This document shows, one piece after another, positions 31,390-33,467 of a DNA stretch of 33,467 bases. Both the position numbers and the translations under genes were made by a program. The stretch lies in assembly GCA_050331335.1 (NCBI GenBank), contig JBHJGY010000032.1, positions 1 to 33,467 of the forward strand. Direction: 5' to 3'. How positions within the stretch are numbered: the stretch's first letter is position 1; each line of letters begins with the position of its first letter. The notes below the pieces were generated by a model. That model made no database searches. It was not told the origin of the DNA and saw only the letters and a program-made list of their open reading frames with translations. This DNA comes from Thermohalobaculum sp050331335 (GTDB lineage: Bacteria; Pseudomonadota; Alphaproteobacteria; Rhodobacterales; Rhodobacteraceae).

Positions 31390-31953
31390 ATGCCCAAGAT
31401 CGCCGGTAACGAGATCCGCCGCGGAAACATCATAGAGCACAATGGCGGCCTCTGGGTCGCGGTAAAGACCGATCACGTCAAGCCGGGTAAGGGCGGCGCC
31501 TTCGCTCAGGTCGAGCTCAAGAACCTGCGCAACGGCTCCAAGCTCAACGAGCGCTTTCGCTCGGCGGACAAAGTCGAACGCGTGCGCCTCGAGCAAAAAG
31601 ACCAGCAATTTCTCTACGAAACTGACGGAATGCTGACTTTCATGGATTCCGAAAGCTTCGAGCAAATCGAACTGGCGGCCGATATTCTCGGAGATGCGCG
31701 GCCCTTCCTGCAGGACGGGATGACGGTGACCATCGAGTATTACGGTGAGGAACCGCTTTCGGTGACCCTTCCTGAGCGCGTCACCTGCACGATCGCCGAG
31801 ACCGAGCCTGTCGTGAAGGGGCAGACCGCGGCGAACTCCTACAAGCCTGCGGTGCTCGACAACGGGGTCCGCGTCATGGTTCCGCCCTTCATCGAGCAGG
31901 GCGAGGCGATTGTCGTCATGACCGAAACCTTTGAGTATGCCGAGCGCGCCTGA
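31390..31953 (+). CDS. efp: Translation elongation factor P
   Basis: A 187-residue EF-P that rescues ribosomes stalled at polyproline by entering the E site. It opens MPKIAGNEIRRGNIIEH, and the loop HVKPGKGGAF places Lys34 at the tip of domain I, the residue modified by beta-lysylation in enterobacteria. TFMDSESFEQIELAADILGD is domain II, and VVKGQTAANSYKPAVLDNGVRVMVPPFI (domain III) includes the EF-P signature. Length is as usual. Whether this organism modifies Lys34 is not shown here; no epmA/epmB lies in the window. Confidence 0.97.
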   Translation: MPKIAGNEIRRGNIIEHNGGLWVAVKTDHVKPGKGGAFAQVELKNLRNGSKLNERFRSADKVERVRLEQKDQQFLYETDGMLTFMDSESFEQIELAADILGDARPFLQDGMTVTIEYYGEEPLSVTLPERVTCTIAETEPVVKGQTAANSYKPAVLDNGVRVMVPPFIEQGEAIVVMTETFEYAERA

Positions 31954-31998
31954 TCTGTGAGCGCGGGCGCTGCGGCGCGGCGCGGCCCGAGGGAAGCC

Positions 31999-32796
31999 AT
32001 GTCCGCATCGCCGACGCTTAACATCATGATCAAAGCGGCGCGCAAAGCCGGGCGCCAATTGGTGCGCGACTTTGGCGAGGCCGAGAACCTCGTCGTAAGC
32101 GTCAAGGGGGCGGGGGATTTCGTCACAGCGGCCGATCGGAAGGCCGAGGAGACGCTTAAGGCCGAACTGCTCGGTGCGCGCCCGAATTACGGCTGGCTCG
32201 GCGAGGAGACGGGCGAGGAAGCGGGCACTGACCCCACGCGGCGCTGGATCGTCGATCCGCTGGACGGCACGACCAACTTCCTCCACGGGTTGCCGCATTG
32301 GGCGGTCTCGATCGGGCTTGAGCATAAGGGGAAGATCGTCGCCGGCGTGATCTTCGATCCGGCCAAGGACGAGATCTTCGTTGCCGAGCAGGGGCAGGGG
32401 GCTTGGGTCAACGACCGTCGCTGCCGGGTCGCTGGGCGCCGTGAGCTGGGGACCGCCTTGCTCGCCACCGGTATTCCCTACGCGGCCAAGGAGACCCTGC
32501 CGGACACCCTGCGCGACCTCGCCCGGCTGATGCCGCGCAGCTCCGGCGTTCGCAGGTTCGGCGCGGCGGCGCTTGATCTCGCCTATGTGGCGGCGGGGCG
32601 CTTCGATGGCTTTTGGGAGCGTGAGCTGCAGCCTTGGGACATGGCGGCGGGGATCGTGATCCTGCGCGAAGCGGGCGCGTTGGTCACCGCGCTCGAGCCC
32701 CAACCCGGCCGAGGCAATCCGTTGGAGACCGGTCATATCCTGGCGGCCAATCCCGATCTCCACGGGGTGCTCGCCGAGCTCCTCACGGCCCCCTGA
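31999..32796 (+). CDS. suhB: Inositol-1-monophosphatase family protein
   Basis: A 265-residue Mg2+-dependent phosphatase. Metal-binding residues are visible: Glu69/Glu70 in WLGEETGEE, then Asp86 and Asp89 in WIVDPLDGTTNFLHG, with a late PWDMAAG Asp. It hydrolyses myo-inositol phosphate, and in bacteria SuhB also acts in rRNA transcription with NusA. The ATG at 31999 has a GAGGGAAG ribosome binding site; the frame opens at a GTG at 31957 but that extension is not conserved. It follows efp by 45 bases and may share its transcript. Confidence 0.93.
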   Translation: MSASPTLNIMIKAARKAGRQLVRDFGEAENLVVSVKGAGDFVTAADRKAEETLKAELLGARPNYGWLGEETGEEAGTDPTRRWIVDPLDGTTNFLHGLPHWAVSIGLEHKGKIVAGVIFDPAKDEIFVAEQGQGAWVNDRRCRVAGRRELGTALLATGIPYAAKETLPDTLRDLARLMPRSSGVRRFGAAALDLAYVAAGRFDGFWERELQPWDMAAGIVILREAGALVTALEPQPGRGNPLETGHILAANPDLHGVLAELLTAP

Positions 32797-32803
32797 CGCG
32801 GGC

Positions 32804-33291
32804 TCAGAGCGGCGCGAGGATCGACCAGTCCCCCGTCCCGACATTCAGGGCGATGCTCTCGAAGCTCTCGGTACGTTCGACATTTTCGGGGCTCTCGGCG
32901 AAGGCCGCCAGCGCTGCCGCTTCGTCAAGGAGCCCGTCCTCGATCACCCCGGTCCAGAAGGCGACAGCTGCCTCTTCGCCCTCGCGCCCGAGGATGTTGC
33001 GATAGAGCGTGCGGACGAACTCTTCCGGTGTCAGCGCGTCGAGCCCGCCGAAGTGCTCTTCGAACTCGGGCGAGGTGGCGAAGGCGTCTGCGACGGCCCC
33101 CTCGACGCCGAACTCGACATCGAGCAGGATACCGTCGCCATTCGAGAACCGAAGTGCGTCCACATCGACGTAGACAGTGTCGTCATTAAATAGATCTGGG
33201 CGGCCGGCACCCCGAGCGTATTGCTGCCTTCCCGGATCTCGATGCCGCTGCCGACACTGGCGGTCTGCGGGACAAGGATCGGGATGGTCAA
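32804..33291 (-). pseudogene. DUF4214 domain gene with a frameshift
   Basis: The C-terminal ~128 residues are sound, with a DUF4214 domain: EFVRTLYRNILGREGEEAAVAFW, GLLDEAAALAAFAESPENV. These proteins are often secreted or surface proteins in calcium-rich or matrix contexts. Upstream, a different frame carries a plausible start (TIPILVPQTASVGSGIEIREG ... LGVPAAQIYL) that should join NDDTVYVDVDALRF, but the two frames do not connect. One base is missing or extra around 33185-33196, in the local A/T run. The only early start codon is a TTG at 33291; a stop lies at 33307 in that frame. A sequencing error, recent decay, or programmed slippage are all possible. It converges with suhB seven bases away. 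Confidence 0.7.
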
Positions 33292-33467
33292 ATCGGGGAA
33301 AAATTTTCAAGCGTGACGCGATTGCCGAAAAACGACATTGGGCGCCTGAACGCGTGACAACAGATGCAATGAACAACCGGCAATTGTGGCGGAAATCGGG
33401 CAGGGCGCGGCCGTCTCGCATAGGGATTGCGCGCTGGAAAAACCCGCCAGCGCCGGTATGGTGAGGC
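33292..33467. other. Right edge, no gene supported
   Basis: The last 176 bases include an A/T-rich patch near 33299-33307 upstream of the DUF4214 gene, a possible promoter location for that gene on the - strand. No complete coding region is supported. Confidence 0.4.

Overview
The window is GC-rich, densely packed bacterial chromosome with short spacers and many overlapping stop/start codons. Gene content and order suggest an alphaproteobacterium, most likely Rhodobacterales-like: a DUF952 gene overlapping a class 2 pyrD, a MerR gene ahead of a beta-oxidation operon, a soxBDAG sarcosine oxidase operon, and efp next to suhB. This placement is from recognised families and synteny only; no 16S or database search was possible. 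I saw no tRNA, rRNA, CRISPR array, phage or intact insertion sequence.

Region 1 (1-6654, mostly + strand): two GNAT acetyltransferases, a class III aminotransferase, an uncertain small ORF, a small secreted protein whose 5' coding region carries a perfect 20-bp-arm inverted repeat, a four-helix membrane protein, a DMT/EamA exporter, a DUF952 protein and pyrD. pyrD ends in a 10-bp hairpin that contains its stop codon. Region 2 (6666-9625, - strand): a cysteine-containing secreted protein, a MATE transporter, and two overlapping PaaI-type hotdog thioesterases.

Region 3 (9964-18337, + strand): a MerR regulator, a decayed acyl-CoA dehydrogenase (5' truncation, three in-frame stops and a frameshift), a small conserved-looking protein, a GST-like protein, a thiolase, an NTF2-like protein, a cupin, a FadJ-type bifunctional enzyme and a D-2-hydroxyacid dehydrogenase. 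This looks like a fatty acyl-CoA degradation operon that has lost its own acyl-CoA dehydrogenase. A convergent repeat-rich proline/alanine lipoprotein follows.

Region 4 (19381-31133) is the metabolic centre of the window. It holds a Rieske mononuclear-iron oxygenase with a small coupled ORF, an MltF-type lytic transglycosylase on the opposite strand, a dimethylglycine-dehydrogenase-like flavoprotein with folate (GCV_T) domains, and heterotetrameric sarcosine oxidase genes B, D, A and G. An extra GNAT gene sits between soxB and soxD, and a secreted protein is coupled to soxG. Read together, these could strip methyl groups from a quaternary amine such as glycine betaine down to glycine, passing one-carbon units to tetrahydrofolate. 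The Rieske substrate is inference, and no reductase partner is present.

Region 5 (31330-33467): efp with a good sigma70-type promoter, a SuhB-type inositol monophosphatase, and a frameshifted DUF4214 gene near the right edge.

The clearest unusual signals are the pseudogenised acyl-CoA dehydrogenase, the palindrome inside the secreted-protein gene, the Rieske/DMGDH/sarcosine oxidase neighbourhood with its embedded GNAT, and the DUF4214 frameshift. I did not find a convincing wholly new system.
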